A DNA stretch of 44,072 nt from an uncultured Collinsella sp. Its GTDB lineage: Bacteria; Actinomycetota; Coriobacteriia; Coriobacteriales; Coriobacteriaceae. Both the position numbers and the translations under genes were made by a program. The notes under the pieces were generated by a model. It was given only the letters and a program-made list of their open reading frames with translations, ran no database searches and had not been told where the DNA came from. Shown here in pieces: positions 31,096 to 39,360 of this stretch. Position 1 is the first letter of the stretch; each line of letters begins with the position of its first letter. Where the stretch lies: contig URBP01000003.1 in assembly GCA_900546105.1 (NCBI GenBank), forward strand, positions 1 to 44,072, read 5' to 3'.

Positions 31096-32019
31096 ATGCT
31101 CATTGCATTGCAGGGCGCCGTTTCGCAGGGCGTCCTCTGGGGCATTATGGTGCTTGGCGTGTTTATCACGTTCCGCCTGCTCGACATCCCCGATATGACC
31201 TGCGACGGCAGCTTTGCCCTCGGCGGCTGTGTCTGCGCCGTACTCATCGTCAACAATAACGTCGACCCCTTGCTCGCCGTGCTGGCCGGCATGTGCGCCG
31301 GCGCCATCGCGGGCGCCGTCACGGGCATCTTGACCACCGTCTTTGAGATTCCTGCGATCCTCGCCGGAATCCTGACGCAGATCAGCCTGTGGTCCATCAA
31401 CCTGCGCATCATGGGCAAGTCCAATACGCCCATTCTTGCCAAGGGCACTATCTTCTCATCCGTCAGCAACATGACGGGCCTGCCGCAGTCCACCGTTGCC
31501 ATTATCCTAGGCATTGTGCTGGCCGTGGCCATCGTCGCCATCCTGTATTGGTTCTTTGGCACCGAGATCGGCTCGGCGCTGCGCGCCACCGGCAACAACG
31601 AGTATATGATCCGCGCCCTGGGCGTTAACACCAACACCACCAAAATGATCGCCCTCGTGCTCTCCAACGCCCTTATCGGCCTTTCGGGTGCGCTCATCTG
31701 CCAGAGCCAGAAGTACGCTGACATTGGCATGGGCACCGGTGCCATCGTTATCGGTCTTGCCGCCATTGTTATCGGCGAGGTGCTCGGCCGCCTGCTGCCC
31801 GGCGGTCTGACGCAGTTTAGCGTCCGCCTGGCCTCCGCCGTCTTTGGCTCCGTGGTGTACTTCCTCATTCGCGCCATCGTGCTGCAGCTGGGCATGGACG
31901 CCAACGACATGAAGCTGCTCTCCGCCGTAATCGTTGCCGTGGCCCTGTGCGTGCCCGTGGTTTGGGAGCGTTATAAGCTCCGCAGCTCCTACACGAGGGG
32001 AGATGAGGCAGATGCTTAA
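31096..32019 (+). CDS. ABC importer permease (BPD_transp_2 type)
   Basis: An integral membrane subunit of 307 residues with about eight to nine hydrophobic segments. It resembles the branched-chain amino acid/ribose permease family found with ABC_sub_bind lipoproteins (FRLLDIPDMTCDGSFALG near the N terminus; GTEIGSALRATGNNEYMIRALG as the cytoplasmic coupling loop). The ATG at 31096 has AGGAGG 8 nt upstream; a nearer ATG at 31089 is in another frame and too close to that box. Its last codons overlap the start of the ATPase gene by 8 nt. Confidence 0.9.
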   Translation: MLIALQGAVSQGVLWGIMVLGVFITFRLLDIPDMTCDGSFALGGCVCAVLIVNNNVDPLLAVLAGMCAGAIAGAVTGILTTVFEIPAILAGILTQISLWSINLRIMGKSNTPILAKGTIFSSVSNMTGLPQSTVAIILGIVLAVAIVAILYWFFGTEIGSALRATGNNEYMIRALGVNTNTTKMIALVLSNALIGLSGALICQSQKYADIGMGTGAIVIGLAAIVIGEVLGRLLPGGLTQFSVRLASAVFGSVVYFLIRAIVLQLGMDANDMKLLSAVIVAVALCVPVVWERYKLRSSYTRGDEADA

Positions 32020-32806
32020 GCTCTCGCACGTCAAAAAGACCTTTAACAAAGGCACCGTCACCGAGAAGCGCGCACTCACCGGCGTCGACCTTACCCTGAA
32101 TGACGGCGACTTTGTAACCGTGATCGGCGGCAACGGCGCCGGCAAGTCCACGCTGCTCAACATGATCGCCGGCGTGTACCCGCTCGATTCGGGCGTTATT
32201 GAGCTCGACGGCACCGATATCTCGCGCCTGAGCGAGTCGCAGCGCGCCAAGTACCTGGGCCGCGTGTTTCAGGACCCCATGCGCGGTACCGCTGCCGACA
32301 TGCAAATCGCCGAGAACCTGGCCCTCGCCAAGCGTCGCGGCCAGCGTCGCGGCCTTTCGTGGGGCGTCACCAAGGCCGAGAAAGATGAGTACGTTGAGCT
32401 ACTAAAGCGCCTGGACCTTGGTCTGGACACGCGTCTCAACGCCAAGGTCGGCCTGCTCTCGGGCGGCCAACGCCAGGCGCTCACCCTGCTGATGGCCACG
32501 CTCACCAGGCCGCGCCTGCTGCTGCTCGACGAGCACACCGCGGCCCTCGACCCCAAGACGGCCTCTAAGGTGCTCAACCTGACCGAGGAGATCGTCGACG
32601 AGAACCACCTGACCACGCTCATGGTCACGCACAACATGAACGACGCTATCCGTCTGGGCAACCGTCTGATCATGATGCACGAAGGCCACGTGATCTACGA
32701 CGTGGCCGGTGACGAGAAGAAGTCGCTCACCGTGGCCGACCTGCTGCAGAAGTTCGAGGAGGTCTCGGGCGGCGAGCTCGCCAACGACCGCATGCTGCTA
32801 AGCTAA
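32012..32806 (+). CDS. ABC importer ATP-binding protein
   Basis: The 264-residue ATPase energises the importer. It has Walker A GGNGAGKST (39-47), a Q-loop in VFQDPMRGTAADM, signature LSGGQRQALTLL, Walker B LLLLDEHTAALDP and the switch histidine in VTHNM. I place the start at the ATG at 32012, which follows GGGGAG and overlaps the permease stop, so translation is coupled. The open frame extends further upstream but without similarity. A palindromic repeat begins within the last codons. Confidence 0.93.
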   Translation: MLKLSHVKKTFNKGTVTEKRALTGVDLTLNDGDFVTVIGGNGAGKSTLLNMIAGVYPLDSGVIELDGTDISRLSESQRAKYLGRVFQDPMRGTAADMQIAENLALAKRRGQRRGLSWGVTKAEKDEYVELLKRLDLGLDTRLNAKVGLLSGGQRQALTLLMATLTRPRLLLLDEHTAALDPKTASKVLNLTEEIVDENHLTTLMVTHNMNDAIRLGNRLIMMHEGHVIYDVAGDEKKSLTVADLLQKFEEVSGGELANDRMLLS

Positions 32807-32844
32807 ACCTACCAAAAAGGGACAGGTTTATTTTGGCAGGTTTT
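32805..32844. repeat. Dispersed palindrome family, divergent copy
   Basis: AAACCTACCAAAA and TTTTGGCAGGTTTT form the arms around AGGGACAGG-containing loop sequence, directly at the ATPase stop. A further half copy (AAAACCGCCGCAAAGGGACAG) follows at 32860-32880. It is related to the copies at 33722, 36453, 38466 and 40177. Confidence 0.6.
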
Positions 32845-32878
32845 ATCTGCGCAAACGTCAAAACCGCCGCAAAGGGAC

Positions 32879-32916
32879 AGAAGCCCGTCCGAATTTGATC
32901 GGACGGGCTTCTTGAT
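32879..32916 (+). terminator. Terminator of the ABC importer operon
   Basis: A 13-bp stem AAGCCCGTCCGAT/TCGGACGGGCTT type hairpin (32881-32910) followed by CTTGATGG. The stem is strong, the U-tract poor. Confidence 0.7.
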
Positions 32917-32955
32917 GGGTATCATGGTTGGACGATCATTAGGAGGTTTCTCTAC

Positions 32956-33723
32956 ATGGAATTGTTTGAGCCGATTCTTCATTTCTTTGCACAACGATGG
33001 GTCCACAACATTATCTGGGCAGGTATCTTGGCCATCGGCACCGCCGTTGCCGCCAAGGTCGCGTCCAAGACCCTGTACCACCTGCTCAACCGCGACGATA
33101 ACCCACTCCCTTCATCAAGCATCTTCATCAACATCGCGCGCGCCGTCATTTGGATGATCGGCGGCAGCTTTATCCTCGACAACTGCTTTGGCATTAATGC
33201 AAACGCCCTCGTCGCCGCTCTTGGCGTCGGCGGCATCGCCATCTCGCTCGGCTTTCAGGACACGCTGTCAAACCTTATCGGTGGCATGCAGGTGACCTTT
33301 ATGGGCATCATCAAACCCGGCGACAATATCGAGGTCGGCGGCGTGACGGGCGTGGTCCAAGATATCACCTGGCGCCATACGACCATCGAGGACGCCTGCG
33401 GGCAGACCATCATCGTCCCCAACTCAAATATCTCCAAGAACACGCTCGTGCACCTCATGCCCTTTGGGCGCGTTGCCGTGCCCGTTGCCGTAAAGGACAC
33501 GTCCAAGTGGGCCTCGTTGGACGCGCTGGCAGATGAGCTTACCGACGCCACCAAGGCCGCGGTGCTTCCCATCTCTGGCTTTGACAAGGAGCCCTACGTG
33601 CTCTTTAGCGAGATCGGCGACTTTGGCGTCAAGGGCAAAATCATCTTTATCGTCAGCGACGACAGCACCACTTTCACGGCAGCCGACGCTTGCATCCGCG
33701 CCATCGCCCCCATCATCGCCTAA
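32956..33723 (+). CDS. Small-conductance mechanosensitive channel (MscS family)
   Basis: A membrane channel of 255 residues that releases solutes on osmotic down-shock. There are two to three N-terminal hydrophobic segments. The pore-lining TM3 has ALGVGGIAISLGFQDTLSNL, where the Gly/Ala packing pattern and FQD of MscS are clear, then IGGMQVTF leads into the beta domain (IKPGDNIEVGGVTGVVQDI, RHTTIEDACGQTIIVPNS). The C-terminal alpha/beta domain completes the minimal-length family member. The ATG at 32956 has AGGAGG 9 nt upstream. It is a single gene; a palindromic repeat starts at its stop codon. Confidence 0.93.
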   Translation: MELFEPILHFFAQRWVHNIIWAGILAIGTAVAAKVASKTLYHLLNRDDNPLPSSSIFINIARAVIWMIGGSFILDNCFGINANALVAALGVGGIAISLGFQDTLSNLIGGMQVTFMGIIKPGDNIEVGGVTGVVQDITWRHTTIEDACGQTIIVPNSNISKNTLVHLMPFGRVAVPVAVKDTSKWASLDALADELTDATKAAVLPISGFDKEPYVLFSEIGDFGVKGKIIFIVSDDSTTFTAADACIRAIAPIIA

Positions 33724-33761
33724 AACCACCGCAAAGGGGACAGGCACCATTGTGGTGGTTT
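33722..33761. repeat. Dispersed palindrome family, copy at the mscS stop
   Basis: AAAACCACC...GGTGGTTT arms enclose AAAGGGGACAGGCACC. The first base overlaps the mscS stop codon. With the trailing TTT it could act as a weak terminator. Confidence 0.75.
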
Positions 33762-33817
33762 CGCATCGTGGTACCATGGTTCATATCGTTGTTTAAACGA
33801 CTAAGGGAGTAGACACC

Positions 33818-35737
33818 ATGGAAGAGGCCTATCGTCAAGCGCGCAAGCGCGGCGAACAGGGACGCCGTCGCGCCATCAGCCAAAGCGAGCATCCATATCT
33901 TACGGACCTCGACAGCTTGGTCGCCCAGCTTCCCTGCGGGCAGCGCGAGAACATCGGCCTGCGGGACATTCCGCTCGAAATGGTCGTCGGCACGGTTACC
34001 AAAGGTCGCCAGTCCGCCTTTTCGTGTAACTTTATGCCGCTGCTCCCCTGGAATACCGAATTCGCCCGCAAATGGTCCAACCTCTACGATATCCAAATCT
34101 CCGAGGGCTACCGCGACCCCATCATCGTCACCGAGTTCATGCACCGCTTTTACGTCCAAGAGGGCAACAAGCGTGTCAGCGTCCTCAAATTCCTTGACGC
34201 TCCGACGGTTTCGGCCAAGGTGACGCGTCTGTACCCCGGTAAGTGGGATTCCGTCGAGAGCCGCCTGTACGGTGAGTTTTGCGCCTTTTGGTACGTATGC
34301 CCCCTGTACGAGATTGAGTTTTCGCGCGAGGGCGGCTACGAGATGCTTGCCAAAATGCTCGGCCAAGATCTTGTCGAAAAATGGCCTCAAAAGAAGGTCG
34401 ACTACCTACGTCACACCTTCCTGCTCTTTAAGCGCGCCTATCTTCGCGCGGGCGGCGACCACTTGGACATTACGCCTGCCGATGCCATGCTCGTCTACCT
34501 CAACGTCTACAACCAGGACCGTCTGCTGGATACGCCGACGGATATCGTCGTCAACCGTCTGTGCAAGATTTGGCGCGAGCTTGTCATTGCCGGCAAAAGC
34601 GACGAGGACAAAGTCGATCTTGTCGAAGCGCCGCAGCCCAACGAGAAAGAGGGCGCACCGACAAAAGCTACCTCGGGCGTGCTCAACTTCTTTATGAGCA
34701 AGACCGTCTACTCCACTGCCAATCCCATGCGAATCGCCTTTATCCACGAGTTTCCCTGTGCCACGTCGAGCTGGGACAGCCTACACGACCAGGGCCGCCG
34801 GTATCTTGATGAGCACTTTGGCGGCATCGTGCGCACCGAGGCGTTCGAGGACTGCCACGATTCGGACGTGTTCTACGCCGCCGTCGAGACAGCCGTAAAG
34901 CACGGGGCGAACGTCATCTTCTCGACCTCACACCGGCTCATGGAATACACGCTCAGGGCGTCAGTCGAGTATCCCCAGGTGCGGTTCCTTAACTGCTCAA
35001 TCGGCCTTCCCCACCAAAGCGTCCGCTCGTACTTTGGAAAGATGTACGAGGCCAAGTTCCTACTGGGCGCCCTTGCCGCCAGCATGGCGGACAACCACCG
35101 CATTGGCTACCACGCGTCGGTCTTCGCCTCGGGCGCGCTCAGCGAGATCAACGCCTTTGCGATTGGCGCCTCGCTGCTCGACCCCCGCGCGCAAATTATC
35201 CTGACCTGGGGCGATGTGCCCGCCGGAGGCCTTGCCGAGGCCATGTGCCGCGAGGGCGTGAGCGTCATGACCGGCGCTGACATGTCAAAGTCGCTCGAAG
35301 ACCCTACGGCCTACGGACTTCACCGCCTGGTCGATGGCAAGGTCGCCGGCATCGCCATGCCGGTATGGAACTGGGGCCGATACTACGAGCTTATCGTGCG
35401 AAGTCTGCTGCACGGCACCTGGGATGAGACCAGTGACAACAGCCAGGTTCGCGCCGTCAACTACTGGTATGGTATGAGCTCGGGCGTCATCGACATTCGC
35501 TACGCTCCGGGCCTGCCCTATCAGACGCGTAAGCTTGTTCAGCTGCTCCGCAATGGCATCGTCGAGGGCTCCATCAATCCATTTGGCGGCGAGCTCCATA
35601 GCCAAGACGGCGTGGTGCAGATCGAGGGCTTTCCCCCGCTGCCGAGCACGCAAATCGTCGAGATGGACTGGCTGGCTGACAACGTTATAGGCTCGATTCC
35701 GCAGCTCGATAACGAGCCGGAGGTCCGTGCCCTATGA
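33818..35737 (+). CDS. Cytoplasmic BMP-domain protein with N-terminal ParB/Srx-like domain
   Basis: This 639-residue protein has no signal peptide or membrane segment. Residues about 45-140 include GLRDIPLEMVVGTV and DPIIVTEFMHRFYVQEGNKRVSVLK; the EGNKRV block (115-120) and its spacing resemble the ParB N-terminal/sulfiredoxin-type fold. A helical linker follows. Residues about 304-600 resemble the BMP/PnrA nucleoside-binding protein family (FIHEFPCATSSWDSLHDQGRRYL, NVIFSTSHRLMEYTL, KMYEAKFLLGALAASMADN, INAFAIGASLLDPRAQI). BMP proteins are normally lipoproteins, so a cytoplasmic version suggests a sensor or enzyme rather than an importer. Similar fusions of unknown function occur in Clostridia as far as I recall. 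The ATG at 33818 has AAGGGAG upstream. The phosphoesterase gene overlaps its stop by 4 nt. Confidence 0.7.
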   Translation: MEEAYRQARKRGEQGRRRAISQSEHPYLTDLDSLVAQLPCGQRENIGLRDIPLEMVVGTVTKGRQSAFSCNFMPLLPWNTEFARKWSNLYDIQISEGYRDPIIVTEFMHRFYVQEGNKRVSVLKFLDAPTVSAKVTRLYPGKWDSVESRLYGEFCAFWYVCPLYEIEFSREGGYEMLAKMLGQDLVEKWPQKKVDYLRHTFLLFKRAYLRAGGDHLDITPADAMLVYLNVYNQDRLLDTPTDIVVNRLCKIWRELVIAGKSDEDKVDLVEAPQPNEKEGAPTKATSGVLNFFMSKTVYSTANPMRIAFIHEFPCATSSWDSLHDQGRRYLDEHFGGIVRTEAFEDCHDSDVFYAAVETAVKHGANVIFSTSHRLMEYTLRASVEYPQVRFLNCSIGLPHQSVRSYFGKMYEAKFLLGALAASMADNHRIGYHASVFASGALSEINAFAIGASLLDPRAQIILTWGDVPAGGLAEAMCREGVSVMTGADMSKSLEDPTAYGLHRLVDGKVAGIAMPVWNWGRYYELIVRSLLHGTWDETSDNSQVRAVNYWYGMSSGVIDIRYAPGLPYQTRKLVQLLRNGIVEGSINPFGGELHSQDGVVQIEGFPPLPSTQIVEMDWLADNVIGSIPQLDNEPEVRAL

Positions 35738-36444
35738 ATATCCTAGCCATTGCCGATGTAGAGGAGCGCTGCCTGTGGGAATGTTTTCGCAAGGAGCGCT
35801 TTGAGGACGTTGACCTGATTCTATCCGCAGGCGACCTGGATCCGGACTATCTTGAGTTTTTGGTCACTGTCATCAACAAACCGCTTGTGTACGTTCGTGG
35901 CAACCACGACGACCGCTACGCGCGCCATGCACCGGGCGGGTGCATTTGTGTTGAGGACAGCGTATATGTGTACCGAGGTATTCGCATTGCGGGTCTGGGC
36001 GGTTCCATGCGCTACCGCGACGGCGCGAACATGTATACCGAGCGCGAGATGGCAAAACGCATGCGCAAGCTATCGCGAAAAATCGCACTGGTAGACGGAT
36101 GCGATATTCTACTTACCCATGCACCCGTCGCAGGCATGGGCGACCTGGACGACCTGCCGCATCGAGGGTTTGAGTGCTTTAACACAGCGCTTGAGTCCTG
36201 GGGGGCCGACTACATGGTGCACGGGCATGTGCACCAATGCTATGGTCGCGACTTTCAGCGTGAGCGCCAGCATGCATGCGGGACAACAATCATCAACGCG
36301 TGCGGCTATACGCAGTTTGAGCTGGATGAAGCGCGCTACCCCATCCGTGGCTGGCAGGCAGCCTGGCTCAACTCGCAAACCATGCGCCGCGAGCTCAAAC
36401 GCCACGAAGCAATCGAGTCTTCAACCGCCAGAACCCCCTGGTAA
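35734..36444 (+). CDS. Calcineurin-like metallophosphoesterase
   Basis: A cytoplasmic two-metal phosphoesterase of 236 residues. Motifs in order: IADVEE (DxE where DxH is usual), AGDLD, RGNHDDRY, LLTHAPV and GHVHQ, all placed as in the YfcE/YmdB-type superfamily. The substitution at the first metal site is seen in some subfamilies but could alter metal use. The substrate (phosphodiester or nucleotide) is unknown. The ATG at 35734 overlaps the previous TGA (ATGA), so the two proteins are made together, probably acting on the same ligand. A palindromic repeat follows the stop. Confidence 0.85.
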   Translation: MNILAIADVEERCLWECFRKERFEDVDLILSAGDLDPDYLEFLVTVINKPLVYVRGNHDDRYARHAPGGCICVEDSVYVYRGIRIAGLGGSMRYRDGANMYTEREMAKRMRKLSRKIALVDGCDILLTHAPVAGMGDLDDLPHRGFECFNTALESWGADYMVHGHVHQCYGRDFQRERQHACGTTIINACGYTQFELDEARYPIRGWQAAWLNSQTMRRELKRHEAIESSTARTPW

Positions 36445-36452
36445 CTGCCAAC

Positions 36453-36512
36453 AACCACCACGAAGGGGATAGGCACCTTTATGGTGGTTTTGCTGACTCG
36501 TCCGACCTGTCC
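36453..36512. repeat. Dispersed palindrome family, copy with 3' extension
   Basis: AACCACCA...TGGTGGTTTT arms around GAAGGGGATAGGCACC, plus the tail TGCTGACTCGTCCGACC, which is identical in the copy at 38466. Located just after the phosphoesterase gene. Confidence 0.8.
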
Positions 36513-36556
36513 ATCACGGTGCTTGTGTAATTAACGAGAACACTCATTGTTTTGTA

Positions 36557-36585
36557 AGGACGGCGCTCACGTGCCGTCTTTTTTT
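36557..36585 (+). terminator. Rho-independent terminator upstream of the sigma-factor gene
   Basis: A stem GACGGC/GCCGTC (36559-36578) extended by pairing around a short loop is followed by seven T. It closes the BMP-phosphoesterase transcript before the ECF sigma operon. Confidence 0.85.
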
Positions 36586-36676
36586 GTCAACTTATGCAGT
36601 CTCGACCGTGTTGTATGTAGAGGGACCTCGCGAGACGCCTTCCCTATATCCACCACGACCAATTGGAGGTGACACT

Positions 36677-37237
36677 ATGCCTGCACGCCGTAACCGCAAT
36701 AGCACGCTCCGATGCGATGCCGATCAGATCGAGCGGGAAGCAAAGCGCTTGGTCGACACGTATTCCGACCTCATCCTTCGATTGTGCTATTCGGCCCTTG
36801 GATCCGCTGACGACGCTCAAGACATCTGCCAGGACACGCTGATCAAGATTCTCCAACGCACTCAACCGTTCGACTCGCTCGAACACGAACGTGCTTGGGT
36901 GATCCGAGTCGCACTGAACGCATGTCGCGATATCGGCCGTACGCACGCGAATCACCCGGTTGTCGACCTCGATTCGCTCCCCGATTTCTGCGCACCCGTA
37001 ACACATACCGAGCAAGAATTCGCGCAACGCGACTGCGCCATTCTTTCCGCTGTCACGGCCCTGCCTCAAGCACAGCGCATCGCCATCTTTTTGCACTACT
37101 ACGCAGGCATGAGCATCAGGGAAATCGCAGACGCCGTTCACGCGACGCCAGCTGCAACCGCCCAGCACCTTAGCCGCGGACGTGCGTCACTTCGGCTTTC
37201 CTTGAAAGGAGACCACAATGACTACGAATTCGAATGA
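36677..37237 (+). CDS. ECF-type RNA polymerase sigma factor
   Basis: A 186-residue sigma-70 family alternative factor. Region 2 spans about residues 20-85 (VDTYSDLILRLCYSALGSADDAQDICQDTLIKILQ), with the helix that binds the -10 element including RAWVIRVALNACRD. Region 4 spans about 125-175 (VTALPQAQRIAIFLHYYAGMSIREIADAVHATPAATAQHLSRGR), an HTH for the -35 element. No region 1.1 or 3. The ATG at 36677 has TTGGAGG 7 nt upstream. It overlaps the next gene, the probable membrane anti-sigma factor, by 20 nt, the standard pair arrangement. Autoregulation is likely, but no ECF promoter could be fixed by eye. Confidence 0.9.
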   Translation: MPARRNRNSTLRCDADQIEREAKRLVDTYSDLILRLCYSALGSADDAQDICQDTLIKILQRTQPFDSLEHERAWVIRVALNACRDIGRTHANHPVVDLDSLPDFCAPVTHTEQEFAQRDCAILSAVTALPQAQRIAIFLHYYAGMSIREIADAVHATPAATAQHLSRGRASLRLSLKGDHNDYEFE

Positions 37238-38348
37238 CTATCGCCACGCCCTGGAGCACATTTCGTTTACCGATAATGCGAAGCAGCACATGGCAAACTC
37301 GATTGCTCAGTCCGTCGCCTCGAGCGATGCGGCGACCGCTCAAAGCAACTTTAATGGCACGCGACGCAAGCCGCGCATCGCCCGCCATCCCGTAAGAACA
37401 GTCGCTCGCATTGCCGCTGTAACGGCAGTCCTCGCTATCGTCATTGGAGGCGCTGGCACGGCTATGGCAACAGGCGTCCTGCCGCTTCCTTCTGACATGC
37501 TTTCCGACATCTTTGACGGACCTGCTTCTCAAACCGAGATCATCGACCGTATTGGCCGGCCCGTCGGTGCTAGCTGCTCCAACAACGGAGTCACCGTGAC
37601 CGCCGACGCCATCATGGGCGACAAGGATATGGTTACCATCGCCTATACGCTTACGTTCGACGATCCCGCTGCCCTGAAAAAGCTTTCCGAGCCGGGCGAG
37701 AACGGAACTATCGCCGGAAGTGTCGATGGAAACGTATACGTTGATGGCGAGCATGGCGGCCAAGGCCAATCATGGCTCATTGACAAGAACCCCAATGACT
37801 CCAGCATTCAATACTTTGCACAGTTCAGCGTTGAATCACCCGGCCTTATGGGCAGGACCGTCCGCACGCATATCAACTCTCTCGTTGTGCCACGTGCTGG
37901 CAAAGAGCTTCCCGAGTATAAGAAAATACTTACGGGCCCATGGGATCTTAAGTTCCAGCTGAATTACGAAGATACATCCGTTACGATTCCCGCGCCCAAA
38001 TCGGTCAACTTTAACGGCACCAAGGCGACGATTCAAGAGGCCACCGTATCCTGCGTTGGCGTTTCAGTCCGCTACAACATAGATCGTTCCATCGAACACG
38101 ACAACAACAGCGGCAAGATGTCTCAAAACATGGAGGAGTCTATGGATGCCGTTGGCAACATACCCCTCATCGTGACGTTCAAAGACGGTCATGTTGAGGA
38201 CGCAACCAGCCACAGCGGCTATTTCGCAAATAAACTGGATAACGGCACCACTGATGTCCACAAGACCTGGCCGTTCTCGCAAGTTTGTGACACAGACAAG
38301 ATTGCAAGCGTACAAATTGGCGATACGGTCATTCCCATGAATTCGTAA
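37218..38348 (+). CDS. Probable membrane-anchored anti-sigma factor (DUF4179-like)
   Basis: A 376-residue protein with a cytoplasmic N terminus of about 58 residues, one membrane helix (about 59-85, VARIAAVTAVLAIVIGGAGTAMATG) and a large extracytoplasmic domain of beta-rich character with segments VTVTADAIMGDKDMVTIAYTL and HINSLVVPRAGKELPEYKKI. This topology and the overlap with the ECF gene match DUF4179-type anti-sigma factors, in which the N terminus holds the sigma factor and the outer domain senses envelope conditions. The ATG at 37218 has AAAGGAG 6 nt upstream. The inducing signal is unknown. Confidence 0.8.
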   Translation: MTTNSNDYRHALEHISFTDNAKQHMANSIAQSVASSDAATAQSNFNGTRRKPRIARHPVRTVARIAAVTAVLAIVIGGAGTAMATGVLPLPSDMLSDIFDGPASQTEIIDRIGRPVGASCSNNGVTVTADAIMGDKDMVTIAYTLTFDDPAALKKLSEPGENGTIAGSVDGNVYVDGEHGGQGQSWLIDKNPNDSSIQYFAQFSVESPGLMGRTVRTHINSLVVPRAGKELPEYKKILTGPWDLKFQLNYEDTSVTIPAPKSVNFNGTKATIQEATVSCVGVSVRYNIDRSIEHDNNSGKMSQNMEESMDAVGNIPLIVTFKDGHVEDATSHSGYFANKLDNGTTDVHKTWPFSQVCDTDKIASVQIGDTVIPMNS

Positions 38349-38465
38349 CGCTACGCGGCTCGTATATGCACCCGGTTCCGCACTTCGCGTCTAAAGATGC
38401 GCTGTCATCGAGCAGCGTGAGCGCAAGGCCGCCCGTATGGTCGGCTGGGAACACCTCGTTGCGCT

Positions 38466-38528
38466 AAAAACCACCACGAAGGGGACAGGCACCTTTGTGG
38501 TGGTTTTGCTGACTCGTCCGACCTGTCC
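38466..38528. repeat. Dispersed palindrome family, best copy with 3' extension
   Basis: AAAAACCACCAC and GTGGTGGTTTT arms around GAAGGGGACAGGCACCTTT, followed by the same TGCTGACTCGTCCGACCTGTCC-type tail (in part) as at 36453. The upstream 38349-38465 stretch holds no gene; one frame (about 38395-38470) reads like a protein C-terminal relic. Confidence 0.8.
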
Positions 38529-38537
38529 CAACGGTTT

Positions 38538-38674
38538 GTCTCAATCTGTAACAGGTAGGGCCCAAATAATCGGTTAGCTGTTACAGATCGAGACAGACCA
38601 CGGATGCTCAGCCGAAAATCTCAATCTGTAACAGGTAGGAACGATTTTGCCCCTTAGATGTTACAGATTGAGAT
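38538..38674. repeat. Two tandem hairpins with shared arms
   Basis: Hairpin 1 (38538-38594) has 16-nt arms with one mismatch; hairpin 2 (38618-38633 with 38659-38674) has perfect 16-bp arms ATCTCAATCTGTAACA/TGTTACAGATTGAGAT. Loops of about 25 nt share GGTAGG near the 5' side and TTAG near the 3' side. They lie between the anti-sigma gene and the leuB remnant. Confidence 0.8.
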
Positions 38675-38699
38675 ATTTGACAGCTTGAATCGGCATCGC

Positions 38700-39330
38700 C
38701 TACAGCGCGGCGACGACCTTGTCGCCCATCGTCGTGGTGCCGAGGATCTTATCTGCCGGGGTGTTGACATCGGCGATGTCACGGGTGCGCCAGCCCTCGT
38801 CGAGCACGCGCGCCACGGCGCTCTCGATCCACGCGGCTTGCTCGCCCATGTCGAGCGCGTAGGTCAGCAGCATCGCCACCAACAAGATTTGAGCCAGCGG
38901 ATTGGCCACGCCGAGCCCCGCGATGTCAGGAGCGCTGCCAGAGCTCGGCCCAAACAGCGATACGCCATCATCCAGCGAGGCAGAGGCAAGCATACCGAGC
39001 GATCCGGTAATCTGAGCCGCCTCATCGGACAGGATGTCGCCGAACATGTTCTCCGTCACCACGACGTCAAAGTCTGCCGGTCGACTGATGAGCTGCATGG
39101 CGGCGTTGTCGACGAGCAGGTCCTCAAGCTCCACGTCGGAGTACTCCTCGTCTTGCACGCGATGCACGATCTCGCGCCACATGCGGCTCGTCTCCAGCAC
39201 GTTGCGCTTATCAACGCTCGTCACCTTGCCGCGACGTTTGCGCGCCGCCTCAAATGCCTGGCGCGCAATGCGCTCAATCTCGTACTCGCGATACTCCATC
39301 ACGTCGACCGCACGCTGACCGGCCGCACCC
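38700..39330 (-). pseudogene. leuB: leuB remnant (3-isopropylmalate dehydrogenase, C-terminal part)
   Basis: About 205 residues matching the second half of LeuB are readable: EYEIERIARQAFEAARKR, KVTSVDKRNVLETSRMWRE, the NMFGDILSDEAAQITGSLGM block with metal-binding Asp residues, and FGPSSGSAPDIAGLGVANP. The first approximately 150 residues, including the NAD-binding start, are absent. There is no ribosome binding site; the sequence runs directly, in a different frame, into leuA-derived sequence at about 39330-39361. This is a deletion junction that removed the end of leuA, presumably leuC-leuD, and the beginning of leuB. Confidence 0.85.
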
Positions 39331-39360
39331 GCAGCGCCCGCGCAGGTCACGGATGCGGAC

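Noticed and set aside
36586..36650. ECF-type autoregulatory promoter (CAACTT and CGTGTT-like boxes)
   Set aside because: Spacing and boxes are only loosely similar to ECF consensus; not supportable without other regulon members.
38391..38470. Possible C-terminal gene relic (frame reading IEQRERKAARMVGWEHL)
   Set aside because: Suggestive wording in one frame, but too short, without a start, and it runs into the repeat; recorded only as a possible fossil.
38538..38674. CRISPR-like or transcription terminator reading of the twin hairpins
   Set aside because: Only two units, arms are palindromic to each other within a unit, and no T-run follows on either strand.
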